From Parus major (taxonomy: Eukaryota > Chordata > Aves > Passeriformes > Paridae), in the NCBI RefSeq assembly GCF_001522545.3, contig NC_031799.1, forward strand, positions 40,602,001 through 40,666,000: DNA of 64,000 nucleotides, written 5' to 3'. Shown here in pieces: positions 45,097 to 59,944 of the stretch (the first letter of the stretch is position 1; each line of letters begins with the position of its first letter). The notes beneath the pieces were generated by a model. It saw only the letters and a list, made by a program, of their open reading frames with translations. It ran no database searches and had not been told where the DNA came from. Made by a program: the position numbers and the translations under genes.

Positions 45097-48000
45097 CTCG
45101 TGGCTGTGAAACATTGCTCAATGGGACCTTGGAGCAGAGAGATTTTGGAAGCATTGTGCAGGCAGATGGCAATTCTGGGGATGGGCTGGCCCAGGGACCC
45201 AGACACTGGTGTACCAGCTGGACCAAAGGTGACAGGGAGCTGAGCTGTGGTCAGCTGTGTGGAGCCTAAGCTAGCCCCAGTAAGGAGAGCTGGCTGCCCC
45301 ACACCACTGGCCCTCCCACCAAGGCCTGCCCAGGGTCCCTGGTTGATGCCAGACACCTCAAGGCTCTCTGGCTTGGCACTACACGCTCCTTAAAGAGATC
45401 TAAGTTTGCTTGTATCTAAGAATGTCTATTCAGCAGATTTTGAAAATGGGCTGCAAAATATACATTTTTTTATATCATGTGAGGACACAAAACAAAGCAG
45501 GGCTAGGCTCAGTGTGATGGGATTACTTCCCTGTTTGCAGAATATTGCAGGTCCCTGTGCAGCTGCTGGAGTCAGGGCACCCCGAGTGTCCTCTGCTCTG
45601 CCCCTGAGCCATGGCTGCACCAACATGAGGTTGTCAGGACACTGCAGCTGTGTGGGAGGTGGTTCCAGGCAAGCTTCAGAACCTTCCATGTATTTCTCTT
45701 CTCTACTGTCAGAGACAGTAAAAGAAGTAAAAGACAGTAAAAGGAAGACAGCATGTCTTCCTCATGCTGTCCCTATTGTCAGGTATCTTAGGAAGCCTCT
45801 CAGCATCCTTCATGGATGCTCAGGGCTGTCCTTTTCATCACCTGCAAGGGCAGGCCTTTCCCCTGTGCAAACAGTGTCATGGTGCCACAAAGTATCTCAG
45901 GGATAAGGCCAAGGAGATGCCCACCAAGGACTTCACCACCAGGCACACTAGAGCCTGTCTGCCAGGGCACAGACTCTCCTACTATAAGTGTGCCTTCTGC
46001 TAAATGCAAGATCTTGTACATATCCCAAACATTAATTAGTACCTTTACTTGCAACCACGGAGCATGACACACCTGACCTCTTTGCAGCTCTCCATAACCC
46101 AGCAGAGTGGCTGGGGCACACTGCTGGGGCAGGGGGGAGGCTGTCCTTGCCACCAGCCAGCCCTGCTGCTGCACGCTCACGCCAGGACCACTGCTTGCCT
46201 GGCTGCTCCTGTGGAGAATGCAGAACTGTCATCACCACACTGCTGGCACACCAGCAGGCCCAGGAGACACAGACAAAACCTCCAGGAATACCCCTGCCTT
46301 GAGGAGGTCTGGTGAGGTGTGAGGAGGAGCCTGGCAGTGCGTGCTGCCTGTCTGTGGGTTTTCACCTTCTGAGTCAATGGAAACTTGCCCACCAGTTAGT
46401 TTTGGACCCATCTAGATTCACTTGTGGTGGCTTACTGAGGATATACTGTCTGGAAAATTGTCTTAAAGCCTAATCCCCATAGAAGGCAACTTGGAAAAGC
46501 TCCTGATGACTCGTAGCAGGCATTGAGTCATACCTATAAGTCATCTCCTTTTCCAGACATCCTGACCATGCTGAAAGCCTGCTGAAGGGAACCTCCATAA
46601 TCTGTTTGAGTGGCCTGCAAAGCCAAGTACCAGGGGCAAAACCCTGGCCAACCAGTGGAGCTAGGAGTGTGCTAGCAGTCCAGGCTTCCTTTCCTGCGTT
46701 TTGTCTGTGGCAGAGCAGAAAGAGGGTACAACTCCAGTAGTGTGCAAATCAGTCCCTATAGATGGTCCATTTACAGAAAGTCAGCTTGGCCATGAGGAGG
46801 GAAAGGTGATCTTTGGAAGTCAGGTTTTGGTAGAAGTAAATGCAACAAAGGTAGGGGGCAGGGGGGAAGAAAAGTGTGGATAGAATGGGTCTTTTTTTCA
46901 TTGCAGTGTGAAGAAGAAGCACAATGAGCGAGACAGTTCATAAGTCAATATGATACCTACATGGCTATTCAGATTTTATTTTGCAGAAGCTTAAGTCTTT
47001 GTACCTGGGACCTGAGACTTTGTGCTGGTGGGAACAGCAAGCATCCCAATTTTACTATTCTGCACAAGCATAAAAAGGAGATTAATCACATATTTTATGA
47101 GAACATAATGGCATCTAAGTAGATACTCAGTAAACTTTCTTAAAGCAGAAATATTTATCACTTATCTTCTGTCTGCTGGACACCAGTAGTATTCTAGTAA
47201 AAGGCTGTGTCTGAACATTTGATTTTTAATTTGGTTATAAAACTGTTGGAGAAATTCAAGACTGATCCAAAGTGTAATTTCATTTTACTTTCCTTGCAGA
47301 AATTATAATCCAAGGAATGTCTCTTCTAGGTCACGCAAAAAGCGATTTCTGACACCAGATATATGTTTCATCCCCACTTGGGGAATTTCTAATGAGACCA
47401 CACAAATGAATGTCTAGAAATTATTCACAAAAGAGCATGGACTTATATTTCTCTTGCCCCCAGTGAATACTCTATTCAGTGTTATTATTCACTGTTCTTT
47501 ATCAGGCTGTTTCAGTCTCTTCTGTCAAATTCAATTTTTCTTGCATGCAGCTCTTACGTGTGTGTTTTGCTGGCTAGACCTTCAAAGCCTTAGTTGCTAA
47601 GGTACAGTGTGTTTCATGATCACAACACAGGGCTGGTTAAAAATCAGCAGTCTCCTCATGCTGTGTACTTTTGGTTATCCATTTCATCCAGTGATAATTG
47701 AAACATTTTAGGAAGACAGTATGATGAAAGGCTGATATTATTGCAGCCACTTGCAAATGAACAGGTCAGTCTGCAAAGCTGAGAAACTTGTGAGGTGCAG
47801 GTACCCAAATTTTCAGTGAGTGAGCTCAGTCAGCACAGCAAGAAGTCTGTCAGCAGCTATATATGATCAACCTAGAGCACTTTATTTCCCTACAATGCAG
47901 CAAAAGCAGATATTTTATTTAGCTCTTCAGCTTGGGGAGTATGAGGAGTGTCACTGGTTTCACCATGTTTTCACATACTGGATTAGGACTTTAAACACCC

Positions 48001-51000
48001 GTCTTAAGACAGTACATGTCTGTATCAGGCAGCATCACAAACCCCCAGTGGCTCTCATTGTTCAAAGTGAGAGAGGGTAAATGTCTGCTCACTTGTACGA
48101 CAGATCAAAGCCTTTGTAAACTGTTTGAGGTGAGAGGTGTGTTGCATTCTGTATTTCATAAAGAGCTGATCTCTTTTGGAACACTATCAGTGTTGTCTGG
48201 TTTTGACTGGGATAACACCATCACGTCTTTCTATCAAGAGAGCTGCTGTAACTTGCAATTTGGTTTTCAGTCTAAATGGTTATCTTTACAATCTCTGAAT
48301 GTGTGTTTTGCTGATATGCACTTCAAAAATGTACAGATTCTGAAAATGTCCAAAATGTAGTAGTAGTAGTAGCAGCCAAGTTTGCTGGCATGGTCTTGAG
48401 AAACAAAATGCAAAGAAGAGGGAATTCCTTCCCTTCCTTGTGTGGGTGTTGTGGGCACTGTTGGGAGTCGCTCTTCAGCTTCTGCTGCAAACTGATACCA
48501 GCATCCTAGTTCATGTTTTCTGGTTTCTTTAGTGCCAAAACAAGGCCTGGATCATTAAATATTTTGCACTCAGGCCCTGCTGCAAGGTTTGTTTGGCTCA
48601 CTAAATGCCACCACAGCTTGACACCCTCCAGCTCACCTGATATACCCGGGAGGGTGCTTTATCTCAGCCACTCTGGGCACCTTCTTTCTTTTTAGAGAAA
48701 CACATTTCCTCAGTGCATCTCAGGTCTGAGTTCAATACCTGTCACAAGCTGCCTAACATTTTCTGTTCACTTTAGAGATAGATGAATATGCTGGGGCAAT
48801 CATCTGTTGCCTAAGACTGGATCATCCCTTCATTTCAGCAATTAACTAAGATACTTTAAATTTTACCCAGTTCCAGCACAAAAAGATCTCTGTAGGTCAG
48901 CCAGGTTATGCACATTAACGTTAGTTCACTCCCTCATAAATGGCTTTGATTAAAACTATCAGATCCTTCTTTGCTTGCACATCTTAGCCACCAGAACCAG
49001 GCAATGCTTTCAGTGAGTATGCCGCCTTCATCACACATATATGGAAGTTAGGCTGGTTATTCTGAGACACTCACAGAGCAGCACACATCTCATTTGATAA
49101 AGTTCCCTACTATACAAGAGTATTTCCCCAAATATATTTCATTGAGAAGAATATCCAAATACATGGAACTAGTGCTCCATTATAAGCAACCTTTTGTCAA
49201 CCAACATAGAGTAATGTGGTAGCTCTTATTATGTTCTGTAGTGACAATGCTTGTACAAGTCTAACATGGGGTGGTTTCAATTGTACATGTCTGACAATTG
49301 TCTGATTATTCAGACTGGGTATAATTTGTTATCTTTATTTTCCTTCCTTTCTATCAGCACTGTAATCATTGCTTTTGCAATTTTATATTCTGAAGCAAAG
49401 GGTGGTGAAGGCTAACTAAAATAGTTACAAGTTCTAAATAAAGCATTTCACAGCTATCTAAGTATCTAGTATCACTGGAAATTCACAGCATGTTTCAGCA
49501 GGAGTCTGTCAGTCCCGAAGAGGCCATGGCACTGCAAAGACCATGCTGACCTTAAGTTTGTTTGACTGTGTTTTGGGGCAACTGTTGATGTTCCCTAAAT
49601 ATCATGGCAAGCCAAAAATCTTGTAGAAGATGTACAAGCAGAAAAATTTCTGTATGTATGTAAGGGAAGCCATGTTTTATGTGGAAACAATGTCTGTTTC
49701 CCAGATTGCATTTTCAGGATTTCTGGTTATCTTACAGAGTGTTGCAGGTGGAGTGTTAAACTCCATAGATGTGGTGACTTTGCCGTGTGTTATTCTGGTG
49801 AATTATGCTAAAAGCAGTCTGGCTAACTGACCCTGAACTAACATCCTGACAGTGAGACAAAGACTTGGCAGATGATCTGCTATGATGACTCAAAGACATT
49901 AGACTGGGAGTCACATCTCTTTACACTGTAGAAGTCCAGTCCACTGTCATACAGTTAGGTTCTTCTAATGTATTCCTTCTTGGAGTGTGTTTATGAAGTT
50001 TCCTCCCTTGGATAAGGGTGGGGGGGCACCAAAGATACTCCTCAAGGCCAGGAGAAAGAGACCTGCCGACAAGTGCTGATATTGGTTAGTTACATCAATT
50101 TCTAGATAATAATTATTTATTTTTGCCAGCTCTAATATAATTTTATAGAAAACCTTTATTATTTTAATATTTAATTTTAGTATTTTTTTATTAAAAACTT
50201 TAATACAATTGCATTGATATAGTGCACTATTCCATCCTATCTTTCTAGTAGCTTTAGCTTTCATACTGTGTAGTAAATAATTCTGATGAAGATCTTTTGT
50301 CTAATCATAAATAATTCATATTATACAAATACATCTGATTTGCCATCTTTAAATCCTGCTGGACAAAATTTCTTAAACTCTGACAAAGTCTAGGGGTAAG
50401 TCTAGACTGGTTCTAACCACACCCAGGCTCCTCTCTGAGCATGAGTTTAGAATGCAAGAGGGTCCTTGTGGCACAGCAGCACAGCTTCTCTAATAAACTT
50501 TGTCAGAAGCTCCCACTCCACCTTGACAATGTTATGCAAGCTTTGAGCGATGTGAAAGTCTGTAAAAGCACTTGGAAGAGAAAGTGAAGGGCCTTTGAAA
50601 AGGGATCTTGCACGTACCATGGGAGGTAGTGGTTTTTCTTAAATCCCATTACTGTGCAGGAAACAAAAAACTGCTGGAGCAAGGAGAATGTCAAGGCAGT
50701 GGAGCCTGGTGCATGATTTTCTGGTGTAGACTGAGTGGCAATATTTTCAGGGTAGGCAACAAGACACACTGCTGTCTCATTCAAGTTAGCCTCTATCTCA
50801 TTTTGAGTTGTTTCCAAGAGCAACTCTTCTTTTAACCTGCACGTATAAGCCCGTTAATTAGTACACCCGTCACCTCCTCTCGGTTTCTAACTACTACCTC
50901 AAATATCTGCCTTTACAAATTACCTAGGGTACAGGTTGTTAACAAAGTCTTTGCCACATATCCAGCTACAAAGATGCCTTATCCGTCTTGTCTGCATATG

Positions 51001-54000
51001 AATTCCATGGGTAAATGCAATAAAAACATTAAGTTCTCCTCAAGGTCTGGGACAAAGGCTCATTTCTCCGTCATGCAATTGTTTCTGTGGTCTCTGTGAC
51101 TGTTACCTGACTATTTATGGAGGCAGTATTGCATTTGTTACGTGTACAGCTTGTTCTCTGTCTGGTAAACAGCAAGATGCCAACTTTTGCTGACAGTATT
51201 TTTCTTTTGAGGCCTTTTTGATTGTTGCTGATGAATAGATCGTTACTATGATTTACATCTTCTACACTTAAGGTGTGTTTTTAAGGGACAGAATAGTAAG
51301 CCAGTTCACCTGCTCTCTGGGCCAAGAAAGATTCACTTAGCCATGCCCATTTGAAGAGGTGCAAGAATATTTGCCACTAACACAGAAGTTTTCTTATAGG
51401 TCATGAGAACCCTGGTGAGTAGCAAAGTTAGACTGATATTTCTTTGCAAGGAAGACCACAAATCTGATGGCACTTCTAGAAACAGACAGGTGACTGTTCC
51501 CACCTGTCTACCATCTCTGAGTGCTGTATTTCTCCCTTGTATGTTGCTTATGGGTGCAAATCTGGGACTTTATCAGAAGGTGAGTGTGGCTGTGATGTCT
51601 AACTTACTTCCAGTGAGTGTGAATGGCAGCCCATTGAGTATGCAGGCAGAGATCCTGTCTGTCAGCTTGCAAGGAAGCAATTAGTGCTCCTGTGCATGCT
51701 GTTGCCACAGCAAGCCTCAACAATCACCGCTCCTCAAGTAGGAGAAGTGGTGATAGTGTGTGTATGTTCGGCTGGCTCACCACGCACTGAGAGCTACACG
51801 CCACGGCAGAGATGTTAGGGTGAAGCATGAATGCAGCTGTTAGTAGAAAAGGCTATCTTGAGAGGGGGAGATAGCTGAATGCTACACTATTACGGTAGGA
51901 AGTATAAACAGAGAGATGCTGTGAACTGAAGAGGGTGAGGGAAGAAAGGCAAAAATGAAAATGAGAGTTCTATAGTAGTTCCTCACAGGATATTATTGTC
52001 TATTCATACAGGAATGGGGAAGAAGAAATTAACTAGCAGGCTACTCACTAAAGGGCCCCTGAAGTTTTTTTAGACATCTCTGTGCTAGTTTCCAGGACAG
52101 GCAGCCAGCATAAAAAGTGGATGTGGTTTCAGTGAGCAGAGCTAATCCAAGTAAGAAAAGAATAATGTTTATTTAAACACAGTGAGTGCATGACTATGCA
52201 AGTTCACAGAATGGATTTCCAAATGTCTTGAGAACATTACTGAGAAAAAGCACCACTGCTTTGGTGTGACCCCAGGGAGAAACCTTCCTCCTGCCACAGC
52301 TTTAAAAAGTACTGATTCAACTATTGCACTGCTGGCCTGCAGGGAAGTGTGAAACTAATGCTGGCAGGTGTCCTGCCCAAGATCCTCATGTTCCCTGTGA
52401 GGCTGCCCAGGGTGTCATGGGCCTGCAGGAGTACAACTGAGAAGTGCTTTACACACTGGGAGCCCAGTGGTGCTGGTCCTCTCCTGCCATACACTGAACA
52501 GCTTTCCTGCTCCTCTACCCTCCTTGTCCTACAGCCAACAGACTCATGCAAGATGTATAGTGATATTTTTCACTTGTCCTTGACCTTTGGGAGCAAAGAG
52601 TTAGCCACAAACTGGTCAGTGCCTTGAGAGCAACTGTTTAAAAATAGAAAGTCCCATACTCAGCACGGACTGTCCTGCTTCCACTCTTGCTTTTACTGAT
52701 TTAAAGCAGAAACAACTTTGTAGAGGAGAAGGATGCTACACCTTCTAGGAAAGCAGAGCCTGCTCATTTAGCTACTGGTCTCATTAGGCCAAATCCAGTT
52801 TCCCATCCTTTTGGCCAATGTACTCTTCCTATAGATTGGAAGCTGAGGAAGAGATTAAGACATAAAAGAAGGAGAAGGATTATGATATCAGATCTATGTG
52901 GCAGGATTGGTAATGAAGAGATCAAGCACTAGTGCCCATTTTGCCGAGGGGCTAATTTCTGTGCAGCAGTTGAGTCTTCACCTCTTGCTCTACTGATTCA
53001 TACATGGTCCAGCCCTTCAGAGTGATCCCAGAGTCAGCCCTTTGTGAAAGGTTGTGCTCTTTATTTATTTTTCCCCATCAGCAAAGCATAAAGGGCAAGG
53101 CTTGCATATTTTTTTTTTTCTTTCCCACTAGTTTCCTGCTCTCCCAGAATTGCATTCTGTGCTGTTGCTGGCAGGACACCATGTTATTGCTACAGCAGAC
53201 CAAATGCAAACTCGCCAGCATTGTTGTTTATCATTTAATCATATTGAGTACGTTCAGCATTTGTGAAGGGCCCTGAGAAATCATATTTATTTTTATTAGT
53301 TTCCACTAGTTTGGAAAATACTTGATGCTGACTTTACTTGTTGGCATGAGAGAATGGTACTATTCCCTTCTACTCTTGTACTCTGGTGTAAGTCTCTCCC
53401 TGGGTCAATGACAAAACTTTATCCAGGCAAAATGCTGTGTCCAACAGATGACGGTGGTGTGCTGGTGGGAGGGGCATGGTGGGGAAAAAAGTGTGGGAAG
53501 GGGTTGTAGGGTGGGAATAAGTTATGGCAGTATCCAGATAGCTAGAAAACACTAATAGTTCTTTCCATAAGCAGCTTCTTATTCCTGGATAAAAAGTGCT
53601 GATAAATAAACCCCCAACAACAGCAATGTTGAACAACAGCTTGCAGAGAGAAAACAGCTTCCTGCCTCCCACAGTAGCTGATGACTAGGACAGCATCTAG
53701 TTACGATATTCAGCTTGGCTTTTGCTCATCTAACACTGCACAGTCCTGTTTATGTACAAACTGTCCTGCACTGTTGCTTTCTCTTTAGACCAAAAGAGGT
53801 TTCGGGCAGCTGAGGGAAACGACAGAAGTAATACTGTGAAAATTGCACAATTTACATAGTTGTTTGTCCCTTTCCTCGAGATCCCTGTGAAAACAACGTC
53901 TGTTGATGATCATGAGAGGAAGAAAACAAATCATGGTTTCATTTTCTGCAAGCACACAAGGAAGCAGGCACTTGATTAGTAACATGCTGCAAAACAACCT

Positions 54001-55058
54001 TCTGCAATTAGAGAAGGTACTGGCCACAGGCAGTGTGCTGCTCAGGGTACTGGGGCAGCAGGGCCATCATCATTTGTATCCCAATAATTGTTTCCAGCGC
54101 TGACTTTTCAGGCATAAAATACACTGCAAGAGCTGGAATCCAAAATACAAAGGATTCTCTCCTTGTTTTCTTCATTAAAGCCTTCTCAGAGCAGCAGCCT
54201 GGCACTGGGCAGTAAGTGCTGAACCTACTGTGTAAGCTGCATGATTACCATGTGTTTGGAAGCTGTTTGTAAATGAGAATTTGGAGGTCAGTCTCTCAGT
54301 AGCTGCACTAACACCCTTTGAAGTCCTGCAGCATTAACTGTGAAAGCTGCCACTCTGCCCACTGTGAAGGTCTGTCTAACTTCCTGTTGAAGTGCACGAG
54401 TCTGGACATGGTCCTCATGCCCACTCAAGGCTTATCAGATGGAGAGAGGAGGCATCCATGGCTCATCCTTGCTTGATGACAGCAGCCAGGGAGGAAAACA
54501 AAATGTTTTTTAAGGAGCATTGGTCAGGAAAATATCTCTTCCACTTGAGTATACTCATACAGACCTTGAATAAACCAAATATACTCAGAAAAAATAGAGA
54601 TGTGAATTTTAACCTGATACTCAGTTTAGCCAGTGTTGCCTAAAAAATCACAATAGGTGATCAACCAACTTCTCAGGACCTTTCTAGTATGAATTTTATA
54701 CCTTCACAAGATGGTTTTGCAAGGAATCTTCATTAGCTCTACCATGACCTTCAGTAGAGTTCAAGTACACGAGCTGATTTTATTGACACACAGATGCACA
54801 TATTTTCAGATGTAGATTATTGAAAGATCACCTGCAGGTATGTGCACATTTTGTAAGAAAGGCACAAATATGCATGCAGTAATATCTTTAAAACTGTGTG
54901 TGCACCCTTTTTTTGCAAATGTACTGTTAAATGCAAATTGTACTATCATTATGGGTGAATCTGTTCTCAGAGTGGAATGGAAGAATAAATGCATTCTCAT
55001 TGAGATCCATAGGTTGTCCTGCAGACCAAATGCAAGTAGAATTACAGACCTATTGTCT

Positions 55059-55885
55059 AGAATTATAGAACCAACATTGAATGGTTTGGGTTGGAAGGCA
55101 CCTTAAAAATAATTTAGTCCCAATCCCCCTGCCACAGGCAGGGACACCCATCACTAGACTAGGTTCCTCAGAGCCCTATTCAGCCTGGACAACTTCCAGG
55201 GATGGGGCATCCACAATTTCTCTGGGCAACCTGTTCTTTTTCTTCACTACCCTTTGAGTAAAAAACTAACAGCTAATCTAAACCTGCCTTTTTTTAGTTT
55301 AAAACCATTGTCCCTTGCCTTGTCACTATCTGGCCTTATAAAAAGTCCCTATTTTTCTTTTTTATAAGCTCCCTTTTGGTACTGGTAGACCATAGTCAGA
55401 TCCCCTTGAAACCTCTTTCTTCATACTGAACAGCCCCATTTCCCTCAGCTTGTCTTAATAGGAGAGCTGCTCCACCCTCTGATCATCTTTGCGGCATTCT
55501 TTGGATCTACCCTAACAAGTCCAAGTCCTTCTTGTATTGAGCTGGATGCAGGGTTCCAGGTGGGGTCTCACCAGAGCAGAGCAGAGGGACAGAATCCCCT
55601 CCCTCCTCTGCTGCCCACACTGCTCTGGATGCAGCCCAAATCCCAGTGAGATTTGTCTCTCTGGGATGTCACCTCAGTGTTGGCTGTTGTCCAACTTCTC
55701 ATCCATGATAAATCCCAAGTCCTGCTCTGCAGGGCTGCTGTCAGTGGGCTCTTCTCCCAGTCTGTGTTCATGTCTACAATTGTCCTCACCCAGGTACAGC
55801 ACCTTGTACTTGGACTAGTTGAATTTTGTGAGGTTCTTGTGGGCCCACTTCTCATTTTTGTCCAGGTTGCTAAATAGATATCCTT
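55059..55885 (-). mobile_element. CR1 LINE 3' fragment, minus strand (about 830 bp)
   Basis: The 3' end is at about 55,059 (AGAATTATAGAACCAACATT then GGGTTGGAAGGCACCTTA). It continues through TGCCACAGGCAGGGACACCC, GGGATGGGGCATCCACAATT, GGGCAACCTGTTC, GATCATCTTTGCGGCATTCT, GGTTCCAGGTGGGGTCTCAC and GTACAGCACCTTGTACTTGG, and ends near TGTCCAGGTTGCTAAATAGA. It is 5'-truncated. Confidence 0.92.
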
Positions 55886-58800
55886 TAGAAAATGGCTTTA
55901 TTTTTGTAATCTGTGATTCTTAGGGAATTATTTTCTTGAAGATGAGTAGTCTGCTCATACTGGAAATGGATTGAAGTGACTTATGACTTTTGCTCCAAAA
56001 AAATGGTAGGAGCACAGTTTGACATTTGGAAACTAGGGCCAGAATAAATGTATCTCCTTCAGTCTCATGTAATTAGGCTGAAACATAAGAACATGGCAAA
56101 CACACTCTCAAATGGGGTTTTACATAATAAGATTGTTTTTCTGGCTTTACAGTCTACTTACCACAGGTAGAAATTAATTACACCTTATTTCATCCTGAGC
56201 AGCCTCATGAAAAAGCATAGCAGGACGGACAGTTATGTTGATCTTATTGCCTTGTTACAGGACACAATGGGTCAAGGTAACCTTTATTGACAAAACACAT
56301 TTTAAAGCCCTTGGCAGTGACCGGTCTCCTTCAGTCCACTGACCTAGGATTGTATTTTAAAAAAGTGAACACCATGTCCCATAAACAACAGCACATGTGA
56401 AAGGCATGCCTTCGTTTGCAGTCACTGCTTCCAGAACTAAAAGTGTAAACCATTTTCTTTTGCACAAATGAAAGCTGCAAACAGGGATTTGTCCATAGAA
56501 ACGCTGAAGTGGCACATAGGACTGATACTTCTAAGCTTAGTTAGAAGCTCTCTGTATATCTTAGTTTCTGTGAATCAAACCATGTGTGCTTGATTTAAGC
56601 TTTTTCTGTGAGACCAACAGAATCACCTAAACACTTCTCAGGGTTTTTAAGGTGGGCTCTGTTCATCTTTGAACAAACACATCCACATGTAGCTCTCAAT
56701 CTTCCTTCATGTTTTTAAAGAGACTGCAGAGTTGTGAGATGTGTCTCATCTCCTCTGTCTTCAGCATTTTTGCCCTTTGCTCTCCAGGGCTGTGCTGCAC
56801 ACTGTGTATGCACAGTCACAGCATTTTCCCCCTGGCAGCTAGAACTTCTGTCAGAACTCCCAGGCTAAAATACACCAGCAAAAGAGCAGCAAAACCCTAT
56901 GGCCTGTGCCTCCTCCTCAGAAAGCGACTCTCTATTGACACTGCTAGTGTGTGTGTTGACTTTGCCTTGTCTCTTGTGTTTGCTGGCATTTGGGAATCTG
57001 CTGCAGGGTCAGAGAGCAAAGCTGCTGTCGTTGGAGGCATGAACTCACCCACAGTGACGGAGAGAGGGCCCTGTGCTGGGAACACAGTGTCAGAGCCAGA
57101 TGGTTATTTTTCACTATTCCTCATATCCCATGAGTTTCCAGCGGCAATCAGCATTTGTTCTTCGGACCCTCCAATCTTACTATTCAGGGAATTCATGCTG
57201 ACATGAAATTATAAGATGAGGGAATGTAGGTACAAGGCTGTTACTAATTGGCCAGTTCAAGCAGCCTACAGCTCCTGGCAGTGATGGTTTGTATCCCTGA
57301 GTTATTATAAATAGCAATAAACATCCTGGTTTCACAACAGAAAGATAGAAATACCTTCAGGGTCCAGTCTCAAATGTGCTTGAAACTAAGCAACTGGCTG
57401 CAAATATGCAGTTAAAAAATGTTCTGTGAAAAGACTGCAACAATTTCTGATTCTCCGCTTGCTAAACTATCCACCTTTCTTCAGCAGGTTTAACTTCCTT
57501 TGGCATCTAGATGCTTCCTTGCATAAACTTTGTCTTTATGCAGAAAATGGTAGCCCATGTGTCTAGAGCATCAGCTGGTTGCAGGGCAAGTCTTCTTACA
57601 GATCCTCCTATTTTTCTCTCAATTTTTGGACAGGTTTTGCAAACGATAAGCAGCACATTTCAAAACTAAGATGGGCAAATAACACTGATCTTGCAACAGG
57701 ACAAAACCTCTGCAGATGCACGTATGAAAGTTTTGCTTTACCAGTTTGCATCTGTTTCTGGAACTAAATCTGCCTGTTTGTTCAATTGTTTACTGGTTTG
57801 GTTTGTTTTTTTTTTTTTTTTTTAATTACTGTGATACCTGAGAATGGGTTGTATAACTGCTTCTGCCTAAATAATTAGAAAAAAAATTTTATCTTTCCTT
57901 CGAGAAGGTACCATGGCTGTCAACAAATTAATGCAAATCGGATGACTCAGCTCTCTGAAGGTTATATTTGAGCATTAGGTCCTTCCACTGTCTGCTTCTG
58001 TGGAGGTAGAATAGCTGTGTTTGCAACTGAAAAGTTAGAGCTGACCATCTCTATGTCTGTACAAATGAATCTGACTCAGAAATGTGCTTCATAGCTGGGT
58101 CTGAGTTAAGACTCAGGACAGTGCTCAAGACACGGTAAGCCCTGTCAAGTGAGCCTCATTCAGCTGTGGTCTCTTCAATGGCAAAACCAGTGTAAGCAGA
58201 CACCAGTCCCTGCCCTCTGTTTTTGCCACTAAACACTTTGTGCCACACTTAGCAGTTCCCTTCCAGCAGCTGCAGCTACATCGGAGTAAATACTGTGCTC
58301 AAGGATTGGATTAGGCTTCATTGGGTCCATAAAAAATCAAGATAAAGGCCATAGCTTGGCAGTGGTAAAGTAAAAGAAATCAAATTAATTTTCATAACCA
58401 CTTCTGATGCATTCTTTCTTTATGAAAACAGACTTGCACCCTGGATAAACTGAAGGCCAAATAGTGTGAAATTGATAAAAAATTCAGGCAAGATAGAAGA
58501 AAGTAAGGTAGAGTGTTCTATGGTGCAGAGAAGGAAAAGATGATTGTAGAAGGCCTGAACAGTATTGCTTTGAATATTGTGGCCTCTTTCTGTGTGCTGC
58601 ATTGCAGGTGTCACCTTTAATAACCCTACTGCTGTCAAAGAGCATTTTGTGTAGTGTGAGTGGTCCAAAGAGTGCCTGATTATGGTCTGCACAAAATGAC
58701 TTGATAACAGGCTGCTGATTCCCTCTCCTTGTTTCTACCTCTGTAACTAAAAATACTCTCCACAGTTCCCTAAAATTATTTTTCCATGGAAGAAATTGCA

Positions 58801-59944
58801 GTTTCTCTTTAATCAACAATTACCTGCATGGCCATTAACTGGAAGGGAGCACAGACCATAAAGACCAGGGGATATCAGTTTGTTAAAGGCAGAGTGCCTG
58901 TTCTGTGTGTCCTGTTCTCATCTGGGTCTGTGCCAAGTTGCTTGGGCACAAGTGTAGCTCAGAAGTTTCTCCTCTATAGAGGGAAGAACTTAGAACTTAG
59001 AACTGCACAAAAGCATTATAAACAACTTTGAGAGGTCCAACCATAGAACTACAAATGCTTATAAAATTACTTTTGTTGTGATGTTCAGCAGCATCCTTTG
59101 GATGACTGGCGCCGGAGTGTCAGGGGGCTGTCAAATTCAAGCAGGTTTTCCCATGGACTTGCCCCTGGACCTCATGCGGGGAGAGGGGAGAGTGTTGACT
59201 CCCCTGGTAGTTGTCAGGCCCCCACTCAGGAGGCCCAGTTGCCAGAATCATTATTTCACAAGCTCTGGGGGTTGAAGTATGGCAAAACTGGAAGAAAAAT
59301 GTGATTTTTTTTTTTTTTTCATCAACTTAGTAAAGAAAAAAACCCCATTGCCTCTGTCATGCTTTCTAGGGATTCTTTCTAGCAGGACTTTTGTCCTTGC
59401 TCCCCAGCTGGAGAGAGAGAGCTGTGTGGGTTCGGTGGTGGAGGCTGTCAGGGAGCTGCAGAGGTTGGTTTGCTGGGGGTTGGCACATGCCACAGCACCT
59501 GGTGGACTGCAAGGCACCATCAGTGGCTTCCATCAGTGTTCTATCCACTCCTCTCAGGTATGATCTGCCTGTGAATTCAAGCTCATCAAGGAAAAGAAAA
59601 ACCTTGGTTAGGACAAGGCAGGGAATTTCCTCTGAAGCCAGTAAAGCCAATGGGCACTTTTAAAAATCCAGTGTAGAGTTAGATGAATTAGTTAGGTGCC
59701 TGACTGTGTCTTAACGCCCTGGACGCAGAACACCATCTCCTGTGCAGCCACCAGGCTTCTGCTGTCATTTATCCCTGTTGAGAAGGAAGCAATGACTGCA
59801 TAGACTGGCATGACCACGGACAGGACAAGAGAGTGTACTTTCCGCACCATCCTGATGTCTGCTGGGCAGACTTGGGGAATGTCGCAGCAAACTCAGCAGG
59901 AAGAGGCAGAAGGGGAGGGAGGGAAGGCCTTTCACTTTTTTTAA
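55886..59944. other. Non-coding DNA
   Basis: Unique AT-rich DNA with T homopolymers at 57,806 and about 59,307. No gene is supported; the 165-codon frame at 56709-57206 shows no family features. Confidence 0.55.
57806..57823. repeat. T homopolymer (18 nt)
   Basis: A run of 18 T after a TTTGGTTTG-type low-complexity lead. No element is attached that I can recognise. Confidence 0.9.

Larger units (their letters stand above)
41746..55058. other. 13 kb of non-coding DNA
   Basis: Unique sequence. GC-richer patches at 44,090-44,260 and 45,050-46,330 carry several overlapping frames (the longest is 195 codons, at 43101-43688, outside them), none with family motifs or splice sites. A small hairpin (ATTTGTGA/TCACAAAT, 42834-42855) is present. 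Confidence 0.55.

Noticed and set aside
45406..46392. Group of overlapping frames in a GC-richer patch (up to 166 codons)
   Set aside because: Frames on both strands, no conserved motif recognised, no acceptor or donor pairs in phase. Left as non-coding.
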